Source: an uncultured Ruminococcus sp. (GTDB lineage Bacteria; Bacillota; Clostridia; Oscillospirales; CAG-272). Taken from it: a stretch of DNA of 17,529 nucleotides. The position numbers were made by a program, and so were the translations under genes. The stretch is taken from positions 1-17,529 of the forward strand of contig CACXED010000296.1 in NCBI GenBank assembly GCA_902766575.1. Reading direction: 5' to 3'. Below are positions 8,103-14,837 of the stretch, piece by piece. The notes under the pieces are model-generated. The model was not told the DNA's origin. It worked only from the letters and a program-made list of their open reading frames with translations, and ran no database searches. Each line of letters begins with the position of its first letter. Position 1 is the stretch's first letter.

Positions 8103-8192
8103 TGATGTAATTTGCATATTGCATTTTTATGCATTTTGGTGTAATATATATACATAATATTTTACACCACATCGCGCAATCAAATTACATCA
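8103..8192 (+). promoter_or_regulatory. Transporter upstream region with nested inverted repeats and a candidate promoter
   Basis: Two perfect inverted repeats share roughly one centre: outer TGATGTAATTTG (8103-8114) with CAAATTACATCA (8181-8192), and inner TGGTGTAA (8137-8144) with TTACACCA (8162-8169). A small TGCAT/ATGCA hairpin lies within. A candidate promoter is TTGCAT (8119-8124), 17 nt, TAATAT (8142-8147). The inner left arm covers the -10 and the outer left arm lies just upstream of the -35. The region is very AT-rich compared with its flanks. It could be an operator for a dimeric repressor or a leader RNA fold; the regulator is unknown. Confidence 0.55.
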
Positions 8193-8208
8193 TTAAGGAG
8201 TAAAAATC

Positions 8209-9051
8209 ATGAAAAAGACACTCGCGCTCATTTTAGCGGCAGTCATGCTCGCGCTCTGCTTCACCTCCTGCGGAGGCGGTAAGCAGGTTGTCAAGGTCAT
8301 CGACATCGACCTCACCGACGAGGAGTACGCTTTCGGCGTTGACAAGGCTCAGCCCGAGCTGCTCGACAAGGTAAACGCCTTCATCGACAAGATCATGAAG
8401 GACGGCACCTTTGACAAGATCTGCAACAACTACTTCGGCGACGGCACTCCGAACCCCGTGACCTCGGCTGAGTTCGACGCATCCAAGGATCAGCTCGTCG
8501 TGGCTACCAACGCCGGCTTTGAGCCCTTTGAGTACATGGACGGCGACAAGTACGTCGGTATCGACATGGAGATCGCCGATCTCCTCGCAAAGGAGCTCGG
8601 TATGGAGCTCGTCATCAACAACATGGACTTTGACGCGGTCTGCCTGTCGGTCGGTCAGCACAAGTGCGACATCGCTATGGCTGGTCTCACCGTAAAGCCC
8701 GACCGCGAGGAGTATGTAACCTTCTCCAAGTCCTACTACGCCGCTTCCCAGAAGCTCATCGTCAAGGCTGACGACGCCACCTTCGACGCCTGCAAGACCA
8801 AGGAGGACGTTGAGGCTATCCTCGCTCAGAAGGACGTGAACACCAAGATCGGCGTTCAGAACGGCACCACCGGTCAGTTCTACGTCCAGGGCGACGCAGA
8901 CTGGGGCTTTGACGGATTTGCTGTCACCTGCACCGGCTACAAGAACGGCTCGCTGGCGGTTCAGGACGTTATCAACGGCAACCTTGACTATGTGGTCATC
9001 GACTCCGCTCCGGCGACGGCTATCGCTTCGGCGTTCAACAAGCTCGCCTGA
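8209..9051 (+). CDS. Polar amino acid ABC transporter substrate-binding lipoprotein, apparently circularly permuted
   Basis: A 280-residue extracytoplasmic binding protein of the SBP_bac_3 family; by context the ligand may be cystine or another amino acid. The signal peptide ends in FTSC, so C21 is the likely lipidated residue. Residues 95-280 carry the family core in normal order: QLVVATNAGFEPFEY, GIDMEIADLLAKELGM, SVGQHKCDIAMAGLTVKPDREEYVTFS, IGVQNGTTGQFYV and LDYVVIDSAPATAIASA. The segment that normally follows (EEYAFGV.K...LLDKVN..I..I..DGTFDKI...YFG) is not at the end; it lies at residues 28-79, directly after the signal peptide. The protein therefore reads C-terminal segment, then N-lobe, then C-lobe. 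AAGGAG lies 8 nt before the ATG. The permease follows after a stem-loop. The frame is intact, so this is not a recent frameshift. Confidence 0.9.
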   Translation: MKKTLALILAAVMLALCFTSCGGGKQVVKVIDIDLTDEEYAFGVDKAQPELLDKVNAFIDKIMKDGTFDKICNNYFGDGTPNPVTSAEFDASKDQLVVATNAGFEPFEYMDGDKYVGIDMEIADLLAKELGMELVINNMDFDAVCLSVGQHKCDIAMAGLTVKPDREEYVTFSKSYYAASQKLIVKADDATFDACKTKEDVEAILAQKDVNTKIGVQNGTTGQFYVQGDADWGFDGFAVTCTGYKNGSLAVQDVINGNLDYVVIDSAPATAIASAFNKLA

Positions 9052-9077
9052 CCCCAAACGGACGAATAAGAAAAGCG

Positions 9078-9102
9078 CTCTCCCGCTTTACCGGCGGGAG
9101 AG
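9078..9102 (+). other. Intergenic stem-loop between binding protein and permease genes
   Basis: CTCTCCCGC (9078-9086) pairs perfectly with GCGGGAGAG (9094-9102). There is no T-run. In ABC operons such hairpins often protect the upstream mRNA or cause partial termination, which would give more binding protein than permease; that role here is inference. Confidence 0.6.
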
Positions 9103-9161
9103 ACTTGTTAATCGCGGGATCAGCCGAAAGCTCTGCCTGACGCCGCGTTCATAAGGAGAAA

Positions 9162-9920
9162 ATGTATACGAATCTGTTTTTGGCGGTCATAAAGAACGAG
9201 TCGCTGCTTCAGAACTCATTCTTCCGCAAGCTCGACAAGTTCCTCGACGTGCTTATCAACAAGGGCGGCTATACGAGGGTGCTTGTCGGTCTCAAAAATA
9301 CGCTGATAATCGCGATACTCGGTCTGGTCATCGGCGTTCTGATCGGTACGCTTATCGCGACGGTCAGGGTCATTCCGAAATACAAGGTGCTGCCGAGAGT
9401 GCTCAACGGCATATGCACTTTCTATGTCGGATTTTTCCGCGGCACGCCTATGGTCGTGCAGCTGCTGCTGTTCTACTACGTCATGCTCCCGCTGATGGGA
9501 CTTAATATGTCGGGCGTGAACGTGTCGATAATCGTATTCGGACTCAACTCGGGCGCGTACATATCCGAGGTCATGCGCTCGGGAATCCAGTCGGTCGACG
9601 GCGGTCAGATGGAAGCCGGACGGGCCGTCGGTCTGTCCTTCTCGACCACGATGATGAAGATAGTCATCCCGCAGGCGGTCAAGAATATCCTCCCGACGCT
9701 CGGAAACGAGTTCATCGCGCTGATCAAGGAGACCTCGGTCGTGTCCTTTGTCGGAGCGGCCGACCTCTACGTCGCGTTCAACATGATCGGTACGAACTCC
9801 TACGAGTTCATGGTGCCGTATCTCGCGATGGCGATAATCTATATTGTGATAGTCGTGCTCATCACTCTGGGCATCAGGCTGATGGAAAGGGGACTGAAAC
9901 GCAGTGACAGACGCAACTGA
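9162..9920 (+). CDS. Polar amino acid ABC transporter permease
   Basis: A 252-residue membrane protein of the HisM/GlnP type. A hydrophilic N-terminal stretch of about 40 residues (KNESLLQNSFFRKLDKF) precedes about five membrane helices, the first starting at VGLKNTLIIAILGLVIGVLIG. Family marks are GFFRGTPMVVQLLLFYY, GLNSGAYISEVMRSGIQSVDGGQMEAGRAVGLS (containing the EAA loop that contacts the ATPase), IPQAVKNILPTLGNEFIALIKETSVVS and a basic C-terminus. AAGGAG stands 4 nt before the ATG. The last 17 bp overlap the start of the ATPase gene, so both are probably co-translated. It should form a homodimer with two copies of the ATPase. Confidence 0.96.
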   Translation: MYTNLFLAVIKNESLLQNSFFRKLDKFLDVLINKGGYTRVLVGLKNTLIIAILGLVIGVLIGTLIATVRVIPKYKVLPRVLNGICTFYVGFFRGTPMVVQLLLFYYVMLPLMGLNMSGVNVSIIVFGLNSGAYISEVMRSGIQSVDGGQMEAGRAVGLSFSTTMMKIVIPQAVKNILPTLGNEFIALIKETSVVSFVGAADLYVAFNMIGTNSYEFMVPYLAMAIIYIVIVVLITLGIRLMERGLKRSDRRN

Positions 9921-10722
9921 AAACACCAAGCTCATAGACGTTATCGACCTGCGCAAGAGCTTCGGCGAGCTCGAGGTTCTCCGCGGCATAAACGTCACCA
10001 TCAACAAGGGCGATATCGTCTGCGTTATCGGCCCGTCGGGCAGCGGCAAGAGCACCTTCCTGCGCTGTCTCAACTGCATGGAGGATCCGACCTCCGGTCA
10101 CATCATCTTCGACGGCACCGACATCGCCGACATGAAGGTCGACATCAATATCCATCGCCGCAAGATGGGAATGGTTTTCCAGCAGTTCAATCTTTTCAAC
10201 AACAAGACGGTCATTCAGAACATCATGCTCGCGCCGGTGCATATCGGGCTGTCCGATCTCAGAAAGGCGAAGCTGAAAGCGGCTTTCGGCAAAGGCCCCA
10301 AGCCCGAAAAGACCAAGGAGCAGATAATCTCCGAGGCTCACGACCGCGCGATCGAGCTGCTCACCCGCATCGGTCTGCAGGACAAGGCTGACGTCTATCC
10401 GTCCACTCTTTCGGGCGGTCAGAAGCAGCGCGTCGCGATAGTCCGCGCGCTCGCGATGAATCCCGAGGTCATGCTGTTCGACGAGCCGACGAGCGCGCTC
10501 GACCCCGAGATGGTCGGCGAGGTCCTCGACCTGATGAAGCAGCTTGCGCTCGACGGGATGACGATGGTCTGCGTCACCCACGAGATGGGCTTTGCCCGCG
10601 AGGTCGGCTCGAGGATACTCTTTATCGACGAGGGAAAGATACTCGAGGAGAACGCTCCGGCGGAATTCTTCGCCAATCCCAAGCATCCCCGCACCCGCGA
10701 GTTCCTGTCAAAGGTGCTCTGA
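9904..10722 (+). CDS. Polar amino acid ABC transporter ATP-binding protein
   Basis: A 272-residue ATPase that drives the import system. Walker A is GPSGSGKST (43-51), the Q-loop is VFQQFNLF (101-108), the signature LSGGQKQR (169-176), Walker B VMLFDEP with E194, the D-loop SALD and the switch His226 in VTHEMGFA. Compared with typical HisP/GlnQ proteins it carries an insertion of about 20 residues at roughly 120-140 (LRKAKLKAAFGKGPKPEKTKE) in the helical subdomain. The start is GTG at 9904, 17 bp inside the permease gene, with AGGGGA upstream. A terminator follows at 10752. Confidence 0.97.
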   Translation: MTDATENTKLIDVIDLRKSFGELEVLRGINVTINKGDIVCVIGPSGSGKSTFLRCLNCMEDPTSGHIIFDGTDIADMKVDINIHRRKMGMVFQQFNLFNNKTVIQNIMLAPVHIGLSDLRKAKLKAAFGKGPKPEKTKEQIISEAHDRAIELLTRIGLQDKADVYPSTLSGGQKQRVAIVRALAMNPEVMLFDEPTSALDPEMVGEVLDLMKQLALDGMTMVCVTHEMGFAREVGSRILFIDEGKILEENAPAEFFANPKHPRTREFLSKVL

Positions 10723-10751
10723 GCGCTCTCCGGCAGGAGGAACAAACATCA

Positions 10752-10782
10752 AAAGACGCCGCAAATCCGCGGCGTCTTTGTG
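10752..10782 (+). terminator. Terminator of the ABC transporter operon
   Basis: AAAGACGCCGC (10752-10762) pairs perfectly with GCGGCGTCTTT (10769-10779) around AAATCC. The T-run is short (TTTGTG), but the 11-bp GC-rich stem is strong. Confidence 0.8.
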
Positions 10783-10840
10783 CTTATTGGGTAAGATCTG
10801 TCCGGCAAATGTAAAATTTATTCGACATAAGTCTTACATA

Positions 10841-10869
10841 TTGACAAACTATTCCGATTGTGATACAAT
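10841..10869 (+). promoter_or_regulatory. Promoter of the SLH/transglutaminase gene
   Basis: TTGACA (10841-10846), a 17-nt spacer ending in TGA (extended -10) and TACAAT (10864-10869) give a start near 10876 and a leader of about 50 nt. Confidence 0.75.
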
Positions 10870-10926
10870 TTTAATGTTACGAGACTTAAATTATTGAACC
10901 AACAGCGCTCAGCGCGATAAAATATA

Positions 10927-12330
10927 ATGACCAGAAAACTGAAAAGATTTATTGCCGCCGGTACGGCCGCTCTGCTGCTCACGGGTACGGCGGCTTATGC
11001 GGGCAGGCTCGGCATACCGGTCGCGGCAGCCGATTCAAACCGGCTCGGATTCCCCGACGTCAGCGTCTCCGACTGGTTTGCAAACGACGTATGGAAGCTC
11101 ACCGACGCCGGAATAATCAGCGGCTATCCCGACGGATATTTCCATCCCGAACGGGAGCTGACCAACGCGGAGTTCATCAAGCTGCTCGTCTGCGCCGTCG
11201 GCGTCGACGAGTCCGGCGGGAACGTGCGGCTCTATCCCGAGCACTGGGCGAGCGGATATATCACCTGCGCCTATGAGCGGGGAATGATCACCGACGACGA
11301 TCTCGTCGCCGGATTTGATCCCGACTCGCCGATCACCCGCTCCGCCATGACCAAGATGATGATACTCTCGCTGGGCATCGAGACGGTCAGGACCGACACC
11401 CCCTTTACCGATACCGACGACGTCTACGCCTGCGCCGCGTATGGGGAATATCTGCTCCGCGGCTACATACAGCCCGACGGGAGCCGGATCTGCAACGGCT
11501 CGGGAAGGGCTATGCGAAGCGAGGCAGCGGCTATCGCCGTCCGCGTCATGGAGTACCGCGCCGACCCTTACGCGTTCAAATCCAACGCCGTGCTTGAAAA
11601 CGCCTCGGCGAATGTCCTCAGAACCGAGCAGGAGCTGATCGACCTGTTCTGCGTCCTCAACCGCGAGTTCATGACCGAGTTCACCTTCCGGACGTCGCAG
11701 ACCACCCGCTATATCCGCGAATACTGCGAGCGCTCGAATGTGATAAACCTCGAGTATTTCTACAACTCCTACACCAACATCGACCCGCTGGGCGACGGAT
11801 ATTACCGGGTGCGCATCGAGTATCTCCCCGACGCCGCGACGGTGAGAAAATATCACTCCGAGGCTGTCGAAAAGGCCGACCGCATCGTCGCGGCGGTGAT
11901 AAGCCCGGAGATGAGCCTGTCCGATCAGGTGAGAGCGCTTCACGACTATCTGGTTAAGAACTGCGAGTACGACTACGCAAACTACGCCGCCGGGACGATC
12001 ACGCAGGAGTCGCGGCTCGCCTACGGAGCGCTCGTCGGAGGAAAGGCGGTCTGTCAGGGCTACTGCGCGGCGTTCGCGCTGCTCTGCGAGCGCGCCGGGA
12101 TACGCTGCATAGTGGTCGGCGGAAACGCTCCGAACAGTCCCGACAATCATGCGTGGAACGTCGTCCTCATCGACGGGGAAAAATATCACATCGACGTGAC
12201 GCACGACGATCCCGTTCCCGACCGGAAGGGCAGCGTCTCCTACCGGTATTTCGGACTGACCGACGACGAGATGACCTCCTACGGCTACGTCTGGGACAAG
12301 GACTGCACCGCGATACGATATTTTTATTGA
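10927..12330 (+). CDS. Secreted SLH-domain protein with transglutaminase-like cysteine peptidase domain
   Basis: A 467-residue exported protein. A signal peptide (MTRKLKRFIAAGTAALLLTGTAAYAG) precedes three SLH modules at about 42-90, 102-150 and 160-208 (FPDVSVSDWFANDVWKLTDAGIISGYPDG is the first). SLH modules normally bind pyruvylated secondary cell-wall polymer. A linker of about 120 residues leads to a transglutaminase-like fold: LSDQVRALHDYLVKNCEYD, then Cys376 in GGKAVCQGYCAAF, His408 in NHAWNVV and Asp423 in YHIDVTHDDP, the complete Cys-His-Asp triad. Such bacterial proteins usually act as peptidases or amidases at the cell surface; the substrate is unknown. The ATG has no clear ribosome binding site (GATAAAATATA precedes it). 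It is transcribed alone, with its own promoter and a terminator right after the stop. Confidence 0.92.
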   Translation: MTRKLKRFIAAGTAALLLTGTAAYAGRLGIPVAAADSNRLGFPDVSVSDWFANDVWKLTDAGIISGYPDGYFHPERELTNAEFIKLLVCAVGVDESGGNVRLYPEHWASGYITCAYERGMITDDDLVAGFDPDSPITRSAMTKMMILSLGIETVRTDTPFTDTDDVYACAAYGEYLLRGYIQPDGSRICNGSGRAMRSEAAAIAVRVMEYRADPYAFKSNAVLENASANVLRTEQELIDLFCVLNREFMTEFTFRTSQTTRYIREYCERSNVINLEYFYNSYTNIDPLGDGYYRVRIEYLPDAATVRKYHSEAVEKADRIVAAVISPEMSLSDQVRALHDYLVKNCEYDYANYAAGTITQESRLAYGALVGGKAVCQGYCAAFALLCERAGIRCIVVGGNAPNSPDNHAWNVVLIDGEKYHIDVTHDDPVPDRKGSVSYRYFGLTDDEMTSYGYVWDKDCTAIRYFY

Positions 12331-12333
12331 TAG

Positions 12334-12366
12334 AAAAGGGCTGCCGCAAAAAGCGACAGCCTTTTT
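12334..12366 (+). terminator. Terminator after the SLH/transglutaminase gene
   Basis: AAAAGGGCTGCCGC (12334-12347) pairs with GCGACAGCCTTTTT (12353-12366), with one G-U and one C-A, over an AAAAA loop. It starts 4 nt after the stop codon. Sequence and loop closely match the terminator at 386-422. Confidence 0.85.
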
Positions 12367-12390
12367 ATGCAACAATACAGGGATCGGCAC

Positions 12391-12735
12391 TTCCGCGCAA
12401 ACGCGAGTATGCGCAAATTAGAACCGGTCGTTGAAACTGAATGTTCCGGGTCAGTGCTTCCGCGCATACGTGAGTATGCGCGGAACAAAGCCGCAGTATG
12501 CGGCGCGAGCGCGAGGTAGAACTTCAAATCAGCAGAAACATCAAGCGCGTGTAAGGGAGCGGCGGCACGCCGCTGGGAGCGGCGACACGCCGCTGGGAGC
12601 GGCGGAACGCCGCAGTGCTTCCGCGCATACGCGAGTATGCGCGGAACAAAGCCGCAGTGTGCGGCGCGAACGCGAGGTAAAACTCCAAATCAGCAGAAAC
12701 TCCAAGCGCGTGTTTGGGAGCGGAGGCTCTCCGCC
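12391..12735. repeat. Second array of structured 'B' repeats
   Basis: A degenerate first copy (12395-12414) has the GCGCA-AAC-GCGA-GTA-TGCGC hairpin with one mismatch. Two full copies follow. In each, TTCCGCGCATAC pairs with GTATGCGCGGAA (12458-12485, loop GTGA; 12619-12646, loop GCGA), then GCCGC pairs with GCGGC (12490-12504; 12651-12665), then a less conserved AAATCAGCAGAAAC segment, then GCGCGTGT and a GGGAGCGGCGG hairpin. The array ends with GCGGAG/CTCCGC (12720-12734) just before the stop codon of glmS. It shares the unit, order and orientation of the array at 836-1077; no full A unit is seen here. Confidence 0.85.
12555..12614. repeat. Three tandem 20-nt hairpin repeats
   Basis: GGGAGCGGCGGCACGCCGCT is repeated three times in tandem (12555-12574, 12575-12594, 12595-12614). 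Each copy folds as AGCGGCG/CGCCGCT over a 3-nt loop (GCA, ACA, GAA). Only the loop and the last base vary. Single copies of the same hairpin end the B units at 931-952 and 1031-1051. Confidence 0.9.
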
Positions 12736-12744
12736 GCCGCGCGC

Positions 12745-14562
12745 TCATTCGACGGTGACTGATTTGGCGAGGTTTCTCGGCTTGTCGACGTCGCAGCCAC
12801 GGGATACAGACGTGTGATACGCCAGCAGCTGCAGAGCCGCCGCTGCCGGGAGAAACGCCAGCCTCGGGTCGATCTGCGGGAGGGTCAGCGTCGCGTCGGC
12901 TTCGGCGATAATGTCAGAGGCTATCGCGATCACCTCGGCGCCGCGGGCTTTCACCTCGCGGATGTTGCTGACCATCTTGCCGACGAGCTCCGGAACGGTG
13001 CAGAGCGCGATCACCGGAGTTCCCGGTACGATAAGCGAGATCGTGCCGTGCTTCAGCTCTCCGGCGGCGTAGGCCTCGCTGTGGATATACGAGATCTCCT
13101 TGAGCTTCAGCGAGCCCTCCGACGCCAGCGCGCAGTCGATCCCGCGCCCGATGAAAAAGAGATCCTCGCTGTCCTTTATCCTGCCCGCAAGGAGCTTCAG
13201 CTCCTCTGCGCGGGAGATCACCTCTCCGACCGCCTCGGGCGCACGGCAGCTCAGCTCATTCGTGAGCGCTCTCGCGTCGGCTTCGGAAAGTATCCCGCGG
13301 CGCAGACCGCAGTCGACCGCCAGCAGCGCCAGCAGCGAGGTCTGAACCGTATAAGCCTTGGTGCTCGCGACGGCGATCTCCGGTCCGGCGAGCGTGTAGA
13401 GCACGCTGTCGGCTTCACGGGCGATGCTCGAGCCGACGACGTTGACGACGGCGAGCGTCTTTGCGCCCTTTGACTTCGCAAGCCGCAGCGCCGCAAGCGA
13501 ATCCGCCGTCTCTCCCGACTGCGAGATGATCGTTACAATGTCGCCTTTGCCGACGAGCGGGTCGCAGTACCTGAACTCGGACGCCGTCCAGACCTCGACC
13601 GGTATCCGCGCGAGCCGGTTGAACAGCTCTCTTGCGATGAGACCGGCGTGCATGGCCGTTCCGCAGGCGACGATGTGGAGCCGCGACGCTTCGGTCAGCG
13701 CCTTTGCGTCGAGCTTCTCGCCCGAAAAGTCGGGCAGACCTCCGGAGATCCTCGGACCGAGCGTCTTTTTTATCGCGTCGGGCTCCTCGTGGATCTCCTT
13801 GAGCATGAAATGCGGAAAACCGCCGCGCTCGGCGGCTTCGGTGTCCCAGAGGGCGGTCTTTATCTCCTTTTCAACCCGGACGCCGTCTTTCAGGATCGTT
13901 ATCCCATCGCTTTTGACGACGGCGATCTCGCCCTCGTCGAGCTGACAGTAGCGGCGGGTGCGGCTGAGTATCGCCGTGATGTCCGACGCGATGAAGTTCT
14001 CGCCGTCTCCGACGCCGATGATCAGCGGGGAGTCCTTTCTGACCGCGTAGATGCGGTCGGGCTCTCCGGCAAAGACGATCCCGAAGGCGTAGGAGCCGCA
14101 GAGCCGCTTTGTCAGCCTTGCTATCGCGGTGAGGCTGTCGTCGGTGCGGCGATACCAGTCGAGCAGCTTTGCTGCCGCTTCGGTGTCGGTGTCGCTTTCA
14201 AAAACGTAGCCCAGCGCGGTCAGCTCCTCGCGGATGCCGGCGTAGTTCTCGATGATGCCGTTGTGGACGAGCTGCAGAGCCGCGGTTCCGTGGGGATGAG
14301 AGTTCGCGTCGCTCGGAGCGCCGTGAGTAGCCCAGCGCGTGTGTCCGATGCCGCAGTGCGAGCTGGACGTCCCGGAGACGGACTTCAGCTTCTCCTCCAT
14401 GTTCGCAAGCCTGCCCGCCGCCTTGACGCGGATCAGTTCGCCGCTCTCGCCGAAGAACGCGACGCCCGCCGAGTCGTAGCCCCGGTACTCGAGCGCGCGG
14501 AGCCCCTCGACAAGACGCTCCACCGAATTATCTTTTCCTATATAACCTATGATACCACACAT
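12745..14562 (-). CDS. glmS: Glutamine-fructose-6-phosphate aminotransferase (isomerizing)
   Basis: This 605-residue cytoplasmic enzyme makes glucosamine-6-phosphate from fructose-6-phosphate and glutamine, the entry to UDP-GlcNAc and peptidoglycan. The N-terminal Ntn glutaminase domain begins MCGIIGYIG, with the nucleophile Cys exposed after Met removal, and contains LEYRGYDSAG, GHTRWATHG and HNGIIENY. Two SIS sugar-isomerase domains follow: IVACGTAMHAGLIA, ISQSGETADSLAAL and STKAYTVQ in the first; FFIGRGIDCALASEGSLKLKEISYIHSEAYAAGELKHG in the second. The C-terminus KPRNLAKSVTVE is the family's usual end. The start ATG has AAAGGA upstream (about 14574). It is the last gene of the operon, behind a glmS ribozyme, and its stop abuts the repeat array. 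Confidence 0.98.
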   Translation of the reverse strand: MCGIIGYIGKDNSVERLVEGLRALEYRGYDSAGVAFFGESGELIRVKAAGRLANMEEKLKSVSGTSSSHCGIGHTRWATHGAPSDANSHPHGTAALQLVHNGIIENYAGIREELTALGYVFESDTDTEAAAKLLDWYRRTDDSLTAIARLTKRLCGSYAFGIVFAGEPDRIYAVRKDSPLIIGVGDGENFIASDITAILSRTRRYCQLDEGEIAVVKSDGITILKDGVRVEKEIKTALWDTEAAERGGFPHFMLKEIHEEPDAIKKTLGPRISGGLPDFSGEKLDAKALTEASRLHIVACGTAMHAGLIARELFNRLARIPVEVWTASEFRYCDPLVGKGDIVTIISQSGETADSLAALRLAKSKGAKTLAVVNVVGSSIAREADSVLYTLAGPEIAVASTKAYTVQTSLLALLAVDCGLRRGILSEADARALTNELSCRAPEAVGEVISRAEELKLLAGRIKDSEDLFFIGRGIDCALASEGSLKLKEISYIHSEAYAAGELKHGTISLIVPGTPVIALCTVPELVGKMVSNIREVKARGAEVIAIASDIIAEADATLTLPQIDPRLAFLPAAAALQLLAYHTSVSRGCDVDKPRNLAKSVTVE

Positions 14563-14597
14563 AACCTTATTTCCTTTGTGCGGGATATCATGTCAGA

Positions 14598-14618
14598 CGG
14601 CGGCGCGGCGCGCCGCCG
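14598..14618 (-). other. GC-rich hairpin between the glmS ribozyme and glmS
   Basis: CGGCGGCGC (14598-14606) pairs perfectly with GCGCCGCCG (14610-14618) over a 3-nt loop. No T-run follows. It lies about 35 nt upstream of the glmS start and so close to its ribosome binding site; function unknown. Confidence 0.6.
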
Positions 14619-14639
14619 ATATGCCTTTGAATTTTTAGT

Positions 14640-14799
14640 TTGTTTGACGGACGCTTTGTTCCGGAGTCGCCTCCGGGCTTTGTAGTCCGTCCCACGACGC
14701 GGCTGCTTCCGCGCCGGAAAAATATCCGCCGAATCTTTCGATGATTTTTCTCCTCGTCAACTCCGAAAGCCCTCGCGGGCAATCCGGAGTCCCGGCGCT
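14640..14799 (-). ncRNA. glmS ribozyme (glucosamine-6-phosphate-activated)
   Basis: On the minus strand the core is unmistakable: AAAAAGCGCC at the cleavage site, the conserved GAGTTGACGAGGAG (about 14764-14751), CGAAAGATTCGGCGGAT, TTTTTCCGGC, and a 3' domain with ACGGAC/GTCCGT and CCGGAG-GCGA-CTCCGG followed by AACAAAG. Cleavage is expected between the A opposite base 14799 and the G opposite 14798. The known mechanism is self-cleavage with GlcN6P as cofactor, followed by decay of the glmS message, so product feedback limits GlmS. It lies between glmM and glmS, so it can cut the operon mRNA internally. Confidence 0.95.
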
Positions 14800-14837
14800 T
14801 TTTCTTTTCTTTCCTTCTTAAAAAATGCTTTCTTTTT

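Noticed and set aside
12431..12817. Frames in the second repeat array
   Set aside because: They translate the repeats and run into glmS in antisense.
13648..14685. 345-codon plus-strand frame antisense to glmS and its ribozyme
   Set aside because: It overlaps the opposite strand of a certain gene and ribozyme and has no family resemblance.
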